Below, piece after piece: positions 8,265-16,805 of a stretch of 64,000 nt of DNA. A model generated the notes under the pieces. The model was given only the letters and a program-made list of their open reading frames with translations, ran no database searches and was not told the DNA's origin. The stretch spans positions 553,940-617,939 of the forward strand of contig NZ_HE978634.1 in the NCBI RefSeq assembly GCF_000312045.1, read 5' to 3'. Each line of letters begins with the position of its first letter. Positions within the stretch are counted from its first letter, which is position 1. Source of the stretch: Noviherbaspirillum massiliense JC206. Lineage in GTDB: Bacteria > Pseudomonadota > Gammaproteobacteria > Burkholderiales > Burkholderiaceae_D. Made by a program: the position numbers and the translations under genes.

Positions 8265-10433
8265 ATGTCCGCACAAGACCATCCTTTCAAAACTACTTCG
8301 CTCGCAACCGGCCTGCTGCAGCCGGGCCATAACTGTTGGCGCATCGAGCATGCCCAGCGCTTCAGCCTGCTGATTGACGCAGATGCCTATTTCCGTGCGG
8401 TACGTGCTGCAATTCGTGCCGCGCGGCACAGCGTGTTCATCCTGAGCTGGGATATCGACAGCCGCATGCTGCTGGTGCCGGAAGGCGCAAACGACGGCTA
8501 TCCCGAACCGCTCGGGGAATTCCTGCATGCCGTGGCGACAGAGCGTCCTGACTTGAGCATCTACGTCCTTAATTGGGATTTCGCGGTGCTGTACGCCTTG
8601 GAGCGGGAATGGCTTGCTGCCTACAAGCTGGGCTGGCAAACCAGCCGCAATCTTTTTTTCCATATGGACGCCCGCCATCCGATCGGCGGTTCCCATCATC
8701 AGAAAGTGGTGGTGGTAGATGATGCGCTTGCTTTTGTAGGCGGATTGGATCTCACGCGTTGCAGATGGGACACGCCGGATCATGCCTGCCATATGCCCTT
8801 GCGTCGCGATATCGACGGCAAGCCGCATGCTCCGTTCCACGATGTCCAGGCCATGGTGGACGGCGATGCCGCGCGTGCATTGGGCGAACTGGTTCGTCTG
8901 CGCTGGGAGCGCGCTACCGGGCGCAAGCCGGCAAGTTGTTGCAGCGAAGGATACGACCCCTGGCCGTCAGACGTCGCTCCGGACTTGACCGACATCGATA
9001 TCGCCATCTCCCGTACAGAGCCCGCTTTCGAGGGCGAGGCGGGAGTGCATGAGGTGCGTCAATTGCACCTTGATGCGATTGCTGCTGCGAAGCGCTACAT
9101 GTTCTTCGAGAACCAGTATTTCACCTCCGTATTGATCGGGAATGCGCTCGTTGGCCGCCTGGCCGAACTGGACGGTCCGGAAGTCGCGGTGATTTCCCCG
9201 CAGACGCAAAGCGGCTGGCTGGAGCAGGTGACGATGGGCGTGTTGCGGGGGCGACTGCACCGGCGCCTGAAAGCGGCGGACATGCATGACCGCTACCGGA
9301 TGTACTGTCCGCATATTCCGGGCCTGGAAGAGCGCTGCCTGAATGTGCACAGCAAGGTGTTTGCAATCGACGAGGACCTGTTCTGCGTCGGTTCCGCCAA
9401 CCTCTCCAACCGCTCTTTGGCACTGGACACTGAATGCAATCTGGTGATCGAGGCGAGCGGCAGTGAAGAAGAAAAGGCGCGCATCCGCAGCGCGATTGCC
9501 CGTTTGCGTAATCGCCTGCTGGCCGAGCATCTCGACACCACACCGGAAGTCGTCGATGCGGAACTTCGCCAGTGCGGAAGCCTGCTTGAGACGATCGCAG
9601 CGTTGCACAAACCGGGCCGCTCGATGCACCTGCTCGATCCCGTGGTGACGCCGGAGCTGGATGCGCTGATTCCCGAACAGGCGGTATTCGATCCGGAAAA
9701 ACCGATCGATCCGGAAGAACTGGTGGCGCAGTATGTGCCGCACGAGGCCCAAAAGCCAGTGCCGCGTCGTCTGATCGGCCTTGGCATTGTGGCGATCGCG
9801 CTCGCTGCGCTGGCAATCGCCTGGCGCTGGAGCCCGCTGCGGGAATGGATCAATCTCGCAACCCTGGTCAACTTCGCACACCACCTGGAAGGCTTGCCTT
9901 TCACGCCGCTTGCCATCATCGGCAGCTATGTAGTGGCGGGCTTGCTGGTGGTGCCGGTCATGCTGCTGATCGCGGTCACCGGCATCGTTTTCGGCCCGGT
10001 CGTGGGTGCGGCCTATGCAATTGCCGGCACACTCCTGAGTGCCGCCGTTACTTATGGACTTGGCCGGTGGCTGGGGCGCGAAACTGTCCAGCGAATGGTG
10101 GGGCCGCGCGTCAATCGCCTCAGTAAGCGCATTGCCAGGCAAGGCATTGTCGCCATGGTGATCATTCGCATGTTGCCGATCGCGCCCTTCAGTGTAGTCA
10201 ATGTAGTCGCCGGCGCTTCCCATATCCGCTTTCGGGATTACATGATCGGCACCTTGATCGGCATGCTGCCCGGCATAGGCATGACGGTCACCTTCGTGCA
10301 TCACCTGGTGGAAGCGGTACGCAATCCGAGTCCGGGAACCGTCGCCGTTCTGGCTTTGGTGGTGGTTCTGATCATCGGGCTGGCGATGGCACTTCAGCGT
10401 TTTCTCAGGAGGAAAGGAGAGCCTGCGGCGTAA
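8265..10433 (+). CDS. phospholipase D-like / VTT (DedA-type) fusion protein
   Basis: 722 residues. The N-terminal about 500 residues carry two HKD motifs: His145/Lys147/Asp152 (HHQKVVVVDD followed by GGLD) and His362/Lys364/Asp369 (HSKVFAID followed by GSANLSNRS), which together form the active site of phospholipase D and cardiolipin-synthase-like enzymes. A membrane helix at about 505-525 is followed by a VTT/DedA-like membrane domain (about 545-690, with GIVFGPVVGAAYAIAGTLLSAAVTYGLGR and RMLPIAPFSVVNVVAGAS). VTT domains are linked to lipid scrambling or flipping, so it may make or remodel phospholipids at the inner membrane. It overlaps the next gene by one base. Confidence 0.9.
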   Translation: MSAQDHPFKTTSLATGLLQPGHNCWRIEHAQRFSLLIDADAYFRAVRAAIRAARHSVFILSWDIDSRMLLVPEGANDGYPEPLGEFLHAVATERPDLSIYVLNWDFAVLYALEREWLAAYKLGWQTSRNLFFHMDARHPIGGSHHQKVVVVDDALAFVGGLDLTRCRWDTPDHACHMPLRRDIDGKPHAPFHDVQAMVDGDAARALGELVRLRWERATGRKPASCCSEGYDPWPSDVAPDLTDIDIAISRTEPAFEGEAGVHEVRQLHLDAIAAAKRYMFFENQYFTSVLIGNALVGRLAELDGPEVAVISPQTQSGWLEQVTMGVLRGRLHRRLKAADMHDRYRMYCPHIPGLEERCLNVHSKVFAIDEDLFCVGSANLSNRSLALDTECNLVIEASGSEEEKARIRSAIARLRNRLLAEHLDTTPEVVDAELRQCGSLLETIAALHKPGRSMHLLDPVVTPELDALIPEQAVFDPEKPIDPEELVAQYVPHEAQKPVPRRLIGLGIVAIALAALAIAWRWSPLREWINLATLVNFAHHLEGLPFTPLAIIGSYVVAGLLVVPVMLLIAVTGIVFGPVVGAAYAIAGTLLSAAVTYGLGRWLGRETVQRMVGPRVNRLSKRIARQGIVAMVIIRMLPIAPFSVVNVVAGASHIRFRDYMIGTLIGMLPGIGMTVTFVHHLVEAVRNPSPGTVAVLALVVVLIIGLAMALQRFLRRKGEPAA

Positions 10434-11176
10434 TGGATTCGCTGATCGATGTGGCGCCCTCGCCCCTGAAGACGGCGCTGGACCTCAACCCCTGGCCGCT
10501 CACGGTCGCCACCTACAATATCCATGGAGCGGTAGGTGTTGATCGTCGTTTTTCGCCGGAACGGGTTGCCGAGGTGCTGCGCGAAATGCGCGCCGATGTG
10601 GTTGCGATGCAGGAAGTGCCACTGGGCGGCAGTAAAACGCCTAATGTGCTAGCAATGCTGGAAGAAGCCACCGGCATGATCGGGGCGGCGGGTCCGGCTT
10701 TGAAGCTGCCTCACAAGATTTACGGTAACGCAGTGCTGAGCCGCTATCCGATCACGTCGGCACGTACCATCGATCTGTCATTCGGCAGCCGCGAGCCGCG
10801 TGGTGCGCTCGATGCCGACCTGAGTTGTCATGGCCATCCCTTGCGCATCATCGCGACTCACCTCGGTCTGCGTCCGGCGGAGCGGCGCGATCAGATACGG
10901 CGTCTGCTGCAGGTATTCGACACCGAGGAAATGCCGGTGATCCTCCTGGGCGACATCAACGAGTGGTTCGTCTGGGGCCGGCCCTTGCGCTGGCTGACTT
11001 CGCATTTCGAGTCGGTGCCGGCGCCGGTCACCTTTCCCTCACGCCTGCCGATGTTCGCGCTGGACCGCATCTGGATCCGGCCGCGTCATCGCCTGGTGCA
11101 TGTAGAAGTGCATTCGACATCCCTGGCGCGGCGCGCGTCCGATCACTTGCCCCTGATCGCGCATATCGACGGGTGA
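10433..11176 (+). CDS. endonuclease/exonuclease/phosphatase family protein
   Basis: 247 residues of the EEP superfamily (DNase I/sphingomyelinase fold). Motifs in order: TYNIHGAVGVDRRF (residues 22-35), MQEVP with the metal-binding Glu, GNAVLSRYPI, GDINEW, and the C-terminal SDHLPLIAHI with the catalytic Asp-His. The ATG overlaps the stop of the PLD-VTT gene (TAATG), with GGAGGAAAGGAGA just upstream, so the two are tightly coupled. With a lipid-acting partner it may be a phosphodiesterase on a lipid headgroup rather than a nuclease. That is inference from context. Confidence 0.85.
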   Translation: MDSLIDVAPSPLKTALDLNPWPLTVATYNIHGAVGVDRRFSPERVAEVLREMRADVVAMQEVPLGGSKTPNVLAMLEEATGMIGAAGPALKLPHKIYGNAVLSRYPITSARTIDLSFGSREPRGALDADLSCHGHPLRIIATHLGLRPAERRDQIRRLLQVFDTEEMPVILLGDINEWFVWGRPLRWLTSHFESVPAPVTFPSRLPMFALDRIWIRPRHRLVHVEVHSTSLARRASDHLPLIAHIDG

Positions 11177-11328
11177 GGGCGGGCACAAAACGACAACGCC
11201 ATGCAATTGCCGGTTATGAAGGCTGGCGCAATCCTGGGCGATATTGCAATCGCCCGGGCCGGTACGCGGGAGGAAGGGCAGTTGAAGAGCGGGTTCAATG
11301 ATCTTTTTTTCCGGGGCAGGAAATGAAA

Positions 11329-11348
11329 ACGGGCCGCAAGCGGCCCGT
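11329..11348 (-). terminator. rho-independent terminator of the phasin gene
   Basis: A perfect inverted repeat ACGGGCCGC / GCGGCCCGT with a two-base centre, 23 bases beyond the phasin stop. Read on the minus strand it is followed by GTTTTC, a short U tract. It may also end plus-strand transcripts of the EEP gene weakly. Confidence 0.75.
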
Positions 11349-11371
11349 ATCATCAAGCACTGACGCGAAAA

Positions 11372-11941
11372 TTACTTGCGAGCGCGACCGGCGCTTGCAG
11401 TTTTTTCAGCGGCTTGCGCGAACTGGTTCACGGCCGAGGTCAAGTTTGCTTCCATGACTTCCGCAGCCTGCTTGGTGGTCTTGCTGAATTGCTCGTAGCC
11501 GGCGTTGGCATTGCCAAGCGCAGACTTGACGATGGCGATAACGTTTTCGGAGCCGGCCGGCGCATTCTTCGACACATCGTCTACCAGCGCATTGACCTTG
11601 CGGCTGGTTTCGGCAACCTGCTCTTCAGTGGCACGGGCCAGTTCTGCCTGCACATTGCTGGCGATGCTGAACAGGTGACGGCCATAGGCGATCACTTTCG
11701 CGGTATTCGGCTGTGCCTGCGCTGCAGTCAGCGTGAAGAATTCCTGCGCATCTTTTGCTGCCAGGAGCTGACGAGTCACGGCAGCGGAATCTTCCAGCGA
11801 TGCCTTGGCGGCGGTGATGTTCAGGTCGACCACCTTTTCCACGCTTTCAAATGCCTTGCTGGTTAAGGTAGTGAAAAAGGAAAGCTGAGCTTCGAGATTG
11901 GTTTTGGTCGCGGACGACAGCTGTTCGGGTAGGGCAAACAT
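11372..11941 (-). CDS. phaP: phasin family protein (polyhydroxyalkanoate granule-associated)
   Basis: 189 residues, almost entirely amphipathic alpha-helix, matching the phasin family (TIGR01841/PF09361): MFALPEQLSSATKTNLEAQLSFF at the start, SKAFESVEKVVDLNITAAKASLEDS (residues 27-51), then AAKDAQEFFTLTAAQAQPNTAKVIAYGRHLF. Phasins coat polyhydroxybutyrate granules and control their number and size. The start at 11941 has AGGAG 7 bases upstream, and longer in-frame options lack this. The C-terminus ends in AGRARK. Its own promoter, two TGC-N3-GCA dyads and a terminator show it is monocistronic and probably controlled by the PHB-responsive repressor PhaR/PhbF. Confidence 0.9.
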   Translation of the reverse strand: MFALPEQLSSATKTNLEAQLSFFTTLTSKAFESVEKVVDLNITAAKASLEDSAAVTRQLLAAKDAQEFFTLTAAQAQPNTAKVIAYGRHLFSIASNVQAELARATEEQVAETSRKVNALVDDVSKNAPAGSENVIAIVKSALGNANAGYEQFSKTTKQAAEVMEANLTSAVNQFAQAAEKTASAGRARK

Positions 11942-11991
11942 GAAATTCTCCTGAAGTAGATCGCAATGAAAGGGAAGTGCGCCTCTTATTG

Positions 11992-12057
11992 TGCGCTGCA
12001 ACAAATCCTATTTTAAGGGCTGAATTGATGAAGTCAAGGGTTTTTTGGTGCGCCGCA
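11992..12057 (-). promoter_or_regulatory. phasin promoter with two flanking PhaR/PhbF-like dyads
   Basis: On the minus strand a near-consensus sigma-70 promoter is visible: TTGACT (complement of 12032-12037), 16-base spacer, TAAAAT (complement of 12010-12015). One dyad of the form TGC-N3-GCAA (11992-12001) sits at the expected start of transcription, and a second (TGGTGCGCCGCAC, 12046-12058) lies just upstream of the -35. PhbF of Herbaspirillum is reported to bind a TGC-N3-GCAA-type site, so repression relieved by PHB is likely. The binding itself is inference. Confidence 0.65.
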
Positions 12058-12058
12058 C

Positions 12059-12419
12059 AAAATATTTGAGAATTTTTTAAGTGCGCACCCATCGGAACGG
12101 AGAAAAGCTTTCTTCTTGTAAATAAAAGAAGCTCTCCTGACCGCGAATTCGAAGCATCGCATCGGAATTGGATTGGCAGAGTGCCATGCAAGCGCTGTGG
12201 ATTTGCTGAGCCAGATCAAGCTTTTTCAACGGCATTTCCTGTTGCATGCTGAAAGACAAGAGAAGCCGTCTGCACATGACACCGTGACACTTCGGCTCCC
12301 GATGCCTCCTGCAGTGTGGTGATGAAGAGTCAGATGCAGCAGTTTCAAGGGCTGGGAGAGCTGAAAACCGGATTTCTTGCTGCATAATGTGCTCCATTTT
12401 TCTGACTACTCTTTGCCGC
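12059..12419. other. intergenic region between phasin control region and YbaK gene
   Basis: About 360 bases between two divergent genes. No coding region with family resemblance was found. The half nearest the phasin is AT-rich (AAAATATTTGAGAATTTTTTAAG) and contains another TGCGCA at 12080-12085 that may be a further half of the repressor region. A recognisable promoter for the YbaK-like gene was not identified. Confidence 0.4.
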
Positions 12420-12911
12420 ATGGCCAAGAAGGAACACATTTCTGAAACCCCGGCGACGCAATTGCTGCGCAGGCAAGGCATTGCCTTCTCCGAGCATCCT
12501 TACGAATATGAAGAGCATGGCGGTACCGCGGTGTCGGCGCGTGAGCTCGGGGTCGACGAGCATCATGTCATCAAGACCCTGGTCATGCAGGATGAAGCTG
12601 CCAAGCCACTTGTGGTGCTGATGCATGGTGACCGCAAGGTATCGACCAAGAACCTGGCACGCCAGATCGGCTGCAAGTCGGTCGAGCCGTGCAAGCCGGA
12701 AGTCGCAAACCGGCATTCCGGCTATCTGGTGGGCGGCACTTCCCCGTTCGGCACCAAGAAAAACATGCCGGTCTATGTCGAGGAGAGTATTCTTGCGCTC
12801 GACAAAATCTATATCAATGGCGGCAGGCGCGGCTATCTGGTTGGCATTGACCCAAGGGTGCTCACGGCGCTGTTGAACGCCAAGCCTGTCCACTGCGCCT
12901 TGCAGGAGTGA
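12420..12911 (+). CDS. ybaK: YbaK/EbsC family Cys-tRNA(Pro) deacylase
   Basis: 163 residues of the YbaK/ProX editing family (TIGR00011), which hydrolyses Cys-tRNA(Pro) that ProRS forms by mistake. Features: PATQLLRRQGIAFSEHPYEYEEHGGTAVSARELGVDEHHVIKTLV, the catalytic lysine region HGDRKVSTKNLARQIG, and the C-terminal GYLVGGTSPFGTKKNMPVYVEESILALDKIYINGGRRGYLVGIDP. Start ATG at 12420; an in-frame start 33 bases upstream is less likely. It precedes plsY by about 80 bases on the same strand. The length is typical. Confidence 0.9.
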   Translation: MAKKEHISETPATQLLRRQGIAFSEHPYEYEEHGGTAVSARELGVDEHHVIKTLVMQDEAAKPLVVLMHGDRKVSTKNLARQIGCKSVEPCKPEVANRHSGYLVGGTSPFGTKKNMPVYVEESILALDKIYINGGRRGYLVGIDPRVLTALLNAKPVHCALQE

Positions 12912-12989
12912 CCGAAAGGGAACAGCGTCGCATGGGACCCGCAAGCGGCAAGAAGTGCGCAGTCCGCCACCATCCAATCCTGGGAGAGA

Positions 12990-13598
12990 ATGATGAACAT
13001 GGTTTTATTTACCGTCGCAGCCTATCTGATCGGCTCGATTTCGTTTGCCGTCGTAGTGAGCGGCCTGTTCGGGCTGGCTGACCCGCGCACCTATGGATCC
13101 AAGAATCCGGGCGCGACCAATGTTCTGCGAAGCGGCAACAAGAAAGCCGCGGCGCTGACGCTGCTGGGAGATGGCTTCAAGGGCTGGCTTGCGGTGTGGC
13201 TTGCGCAGAAATACGGGCCGCAATACGGTATTGACGACACCGGCATTGCACTGGTTGCCATCGCCGTATTTGTCGGGCATTTATGGCCGGTGTTCTTCCG
13301 TTTTGTCGGCGGCAAGGGTGTAGCGACTGCCCTGGGCGTGCTGCTTGGCTTGAACGGCTGGCTGGGACTGGCGACGCTCGTGACCTGGCTGGTCGTGGCC
13401 TACGCATTCCGCTATTCGTCGCTGGCGGCGCTGGTGGCCAGCATCTTCGCGCCGTTCTACTACGGACTGCTGTTTGGTACGGACGTGAAATTGCTTGCCG
13501 TCCTGCTCATGAGTGGCCTGCTGGTGTATCGCCACCGCGCCAATATTGCCAACCTGATGGCCGGCAAGGAAAGCCGCATCGGCAGCAAGAAGAAGTAA
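12990..13598 (+). CDS. plsY: glycerol-3-phosphate acyltransferase PlsY
   Basis: 202 residues. PlsY transfers the acyl group from acyl-phosphate to glycerol-3-phosphate, the first step of phospholipid synthesis, in the inner membrane. The three conserved motifs are present: [14 protein letters not shown] (residues 7-20), [31 protein letters not shown] (35-65) and [12 protein letters not shown] (about 104-115). Five membrane helices are expected and visible. The gene is convergent with tsaD, with 19 bases between the stops. GAGAGAATG upstream of the ATG gives a good ribosome site. Confidence 0.95.
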   Translation: MMNMVLFTVAAYLIGSISFAVVVSGLFGLADPRTYGSKNPGATNVLRSGNKKAAALTLLGDGFKGWLAVWLAQKYGPQYGIDDTGIALVAIAVFVGHLWPVFFRFVGGKGVATALGVLLGLNGWLGLATLVTWLVVAYAFRYSSLAALVASIFAPFYYGLLFGTDVKLLAVLLMSGLLVYRHRANIANLMAGKESRIGSKKK

Positions 13599-13617
13599 GA
13601 ACGAAGAACGGCCGTCT

Positions 13618-14645
13618 TCAGGCAGCTTTCAATTCTTCCAGTGGCCAGCGCGGCCGCACGTTGAACGCATAATCGCGCACCGCCGCCTGTGGATTGAGCT
13701 GCAGGCGCATCGCGCCGGCGAACGCAATCATCGCGCCGTTGTCCGTGCAGAACTGCAGTTCCGGATAGAAGACCCGGAAATTTTTTTCACTGCGGCGGCA
13801 TTCAGGGCCTCGCGCAGCTGGCGGTTCGCGCCGACGCCGCCCGCAATCACCAGCCTTTTCAAGCCGGTCTGCTTCAGCGCAGCCAGGCATTTCGCCAGCA
13901 GCACATCGACAATGGCCTCGACGAAGGCGCGCGCGAGATTGGCCTTGTCCTGCTCGCAGATATTCGTGACCTGGCTTTTCACCACGGTCAGCACTGCGGT
14001 TTTCAATCCCGAGAAGCTGAAATTCAGATCCTTGGAGTGCAGCATCGGCCGCGGCAATTTGTAGACATTGGCATCGCCGAATTCCGCCAGCCGGGAAATC
14101 GCCGGGCCACCCGGATAGCCGAGACCGAGCAGCTTGGCCGACTTGTCGAATGCCTCGCCTGCCGCATCGTCCAGGGTCTCGCCGAGCAAGGTGTATTGGC
14201 CCACGCCATCGACCCGCATCAATTGCGTATGGCCGCCCGAGATCAGCAGTGCCACGAAGGGGAATTGCGGCGGGTCGCTTGCCAGTAGCGGTGAAAGCAG
14301 GTGGCCTTCGAGGTGATGTACGCCCAGCACCGGCTTGTCCAGCGCCAGGCCGAGCCCGCAGGCGATCGAAGCGCCCACCAGCAGCGCGCCGGCCAAACCC
14401 GGTCCTTGTGTATAGGCGATGGCGTCGATGGCGGACCGCGGGAGGGCGGCGTCTTTCAATACCTGTTCCAGCAGTGGTATCGCGCGCCGTACGTGATCGC
14501 GCGAAGCCAGTTCCGGCACGACTCCACCATACTCTTCATGCATTGCGACCTGCGAATGGAGCGCATGCGCGAGCAAGCCGCGCTGCGTGTCATACAGGGC
14601 GAGGCCGGTTTCATCACAGGAGGATTCGACACCAAGGACAATCAT
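13618..14645 (-). pseudogene. tsaD: tsaD, tRNA threonylcarbamoyladenosine transferase, with a frameshift
   Basis: TsaD completes t6A synthesis at A37 of ANN-decoding tRNAs. Residues from [14 protein letters not shown] through HHLEGH (metal-binding His), [21 protein letters not shown] and [16 protein letters not shown] are normal. At 13781-13787 a run of seven A (coding strand) replaces the eight needed. After it the frame is lost and the true C-terminus ([23 protein letters not shown], ending ELKAA at 13618) continues in another frame. Corrected length is about 342 residues, normal for the family. Because tsaD is essential in most bacteria, a one-base homopolymer sequencing error is the most likely cause. 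Slippage or true mutation is possible. Confidence 0.85.
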
Positions 14646-14906
14646 GGGCAATCAGGGGAGGGCTTATATCACGAAGCGCCATTGTAAAGGAAAGCATATT
14701 GATGCGACGTCGGTGGAAGCATGGCTGGCGGCGCAGCACGCCTGCAGGTTTGTCAATGCTGCAAATTCATCGTGCCATTTGAATGCGAGGCCGCGCGGAA
14801 GAGGGAGGAGAAACCAGTAAAACAGCAGTGGGGCATGGAAGGGAAATTGCGGACAAGCTGGCCTGCTCATTGCCGGCGGCCCGACAGGAATGTCGGCCTT
14901 ACATTG

Positions 14907-15155
14907 TCAGCCCGGCAAGGCGGCCAGCAGTTCGCGCAGCAGGCTTGAGTAATGGGCCAGCGCCTCGTGCCATGAGTCGAAATGAAAAGCCGTCTCGCCG
15001 AGCGCGACCGTAAAGCCCAGGAACATGCCTGTAATGATTCCGCCAGCCGCCGAAAAAAGTCCTGCCGCAATGCCGCGCCACATGAAACTCCAGGCCACAC
15101 CAATAAACTTCACCGTAGGCAGAGCGCTTATCCGAGAGATCGTTGCTGTATTCAT
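14907..15155 (-). CDS. small hypothetical membrane protein
   Basis: 82 residues from the ATG at 15155, preceded by a purine-rich GCGGAAGG. One long or two short hydrophobic segments span about residues 15-55 (VKFIGVAWSFMWRGIAAGLFSAAGGIITGMFLGFTVAL split over two helices), followed by a soluble tail (FHFDSWHEALAHYSSLLREL). There is no recognised family. It lies upstream of tsaD on the same strand, about 260 bases away, in a sparsely coding stretch. Coding potential is moderate. Confidence 0.5.
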   Translation of the reverse strand: MNTATISRISALPTVKFIGVAWSFMWRGIAAGLFSAAGGIITGMFLGFTVALGETAFHFDSWHEALAHYSSLLRELLAALPG

Positions 15156-15553
15156 GGCCTTCCGCTCCCTTGCATAATTCGCGCTCACTTGTTTGTCGAC
15201 CAAACGCCATGTCGCGGGGCAATTGTCCAAACCGTTTTGCTCTTATGCATTAAACCTCAGGCCACTTCTTTAGCCCATACCATGAACATGGGAGGGTTCG
15301 AAGAGCACGCACAAGGGCAGGGGCATATCCAGCAAGTGCACTCCGCTGCATCTTGGCAGCAGTCGTTCTTGCACGAGCCCCGGTTGTATAATCCCGCGGC
15401 TTGCCCGCAGAGAGGCTGGCCAGCGCAATCACGGCAAGCATTGCGTATCGTATCCGCCCCAATTAGCAGCTTCCGGTCCGCTGCATCGAATAGCCGAGGC
15501 TGAAAGTGATGCGAGAAATGCCCGAGTTGAAAGTTCATAGTACCCTTTAGCCT
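15156..15553. other. intergenic region upstream of ybiB
   Basis: About 400 bases. A TATAAT hexamer at 15387-15392 (GGTTGTATAATCCCGCGG) reads toward ybiB and may be its -10 element, but no good -35 lies at the right distance. The minus strand holds an open frame (15538 to 15257) encoding an unusually cysteine-rich peptide, treated as a finding rather than a gene. Otherwise nothing recognisable. Confidence 0.4.
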
Positions 15554-16558
15554 ATGGACTCTTCATACTCAAGCGAAAAATTTTCTGCCGCACCTTTTAT
15601 CAAGGAAATCGGGCGCGGCAAGAAGGGCGCGCGCAGCATGTCGCGCGACGATTCGCGGCAGCTATATGCTGCGATGCTCGATGGTCGCGTATCGGACCTG
15701 GAGCTGGGCGCCGTCATCCTGGCACTGCGCATCAAGGGTGAGTCCGTCGATGAAATTGCCGGATTTCTCGACGCCGCCGAAGCTTCGTTCGATCCGATCC
15801 CTTCACCACCAGGTGAATACGCGCCGGTCGTCATTCCCAGCTACAACGGCTCGCGCAAGCTAGCCAATCTCACGCCGCTCCTGGCCATCCTGCTGGCAAG
15901 GCAAGGCGTGCCGGTGCTGGTACATGGTGTGACACGCGACCCGGGACGCGTGACTACGGCGGAAATTTTTCAGGAACTCGGAATTCCTTTTTCACAAGAC
16001 CGGCAGCAACCGGCGGACCAGTTTGCATCCCGCTTGCCGGCCTTCATGCCGATCGAGTCACTGGCACCGCGTCTGGCACGCCTGCTGGAACTACGGCGTG
16101 TGCTTGGCGTGCGCAATTCGACCCACACGCTGGTAAAGATCATGCAACCCTTTGCAGGACCTGCACTGCGTCTTGTCTCTTACACCCATCCGGAATACCT
16201 GGCCATGCTGACCAGTTATTTCACGACTGCCGCACCGGCCGAACGCGGCGATGCCTTCCTGATGCGTGGCACTGAAGGTGAAGTTGTTGCCAACAGCAGG
16301 CGGGCGCAACAGATTGAATGGTTCCATGGTGGTGTACGCACGGTGGTGGTCGAAAAGCAGGAGCCGGTGGATGAGTTGCCATCCTCGCCCCAAGACCGCG
16401 ATGCAAGCGGCACTGCGCAATGGATTTGCTCGGTCTTGAATGGAAAGGAGCCGATTCCGGAGGCGATCGCAGAGCAGGTCCGGCACTGCCTGGACGTATC
16501 GCGGCGTCTCCGTGCAAATACGCTTGTACGTCATGCGAATGATAATCACCGAAGCTGA
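15554..16558 (+). CDS. ybiB: YbiB, TrpD2-type DNA-binding protein of the phosphoribosyltransferase fold
   Basis: 334 residues with the glycosyl-transferase family 3 fold of anthranilate phosphoribosyltransferase (TrpD). N-terminal helical domain (SRDDSRQLYAAMLDGRVSDLELGAVILALRIKGES), then the catalytic-domain remnant (SYNGSRKLANLTPLLAILLARQGVPVLVHGV). YbiB/TrpD2 proteins do not make tryptophan precursors but bind nucleic acid without sequence specificity, and in E. coli YbiB is in the LexA regulon. The TrpD-typical phosphate-binding GTGGD is absent, consistent with this. It stands alone, with about 250 bases before the next gene. Confidence 0.85.
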   Translation: MDSSYSSEKFSAAPFIKEIGRGKKGARSMSRDDSRQLYAAMLDGRVSDLELGAVILALRIKGESVDEIAGFLDAAEASFDPIPSPPGEYAPVVIPSYNGSRKLANLTPLLAILLARQGVPVLVHGVTRDPGRVTTAEIFQELGIPFSQDRQQPADQFASRLPAFMPIESLAPRLARLLELRRVLGVRNSTHTLVKIMQPFAGPALRLVSYTHPEYLAMLTSYFTTAAPAERGDAFLMRGTEGEVVANSRRAQQIEWFHGGVRTVVVEKQEPVDELPSSPQDRDASGTAQWICSVLNGKEPIPEAIAEQVRHCLDVSRRLRANTLVRHANDNHRS

Positions 16559-16805
16559 TTGCAGCCGTGGCGCATTTGACCCGAGACTTGATGTCTGCTA
16601 ACTTGCGCGACTTGAATAACAAAATTTAAAGCCAGAAAGTGCTTCCAACAGGAAATATTTTTTGGAACTTTTTATTCTTCCTGCTGACGAAGTAGTGCAG
16701 TCAAGAAACGTCGCGATAAAAACAAATTAGCGACCGTGCCGTAACAGGGACGTCTCATTTCACGCCTTGCTTGCCTCTGCAAGCTTTCCAAATTAAGGGG
16801 GATCC

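Noticed and set aside
8967-10304. A 445-codon frame antisense to the PLD-VTT gene
   Set aside because: Composition is Asp/His/Arg-rich as expected from the mirror of a GC-biased gene; no ribosome site or family match.
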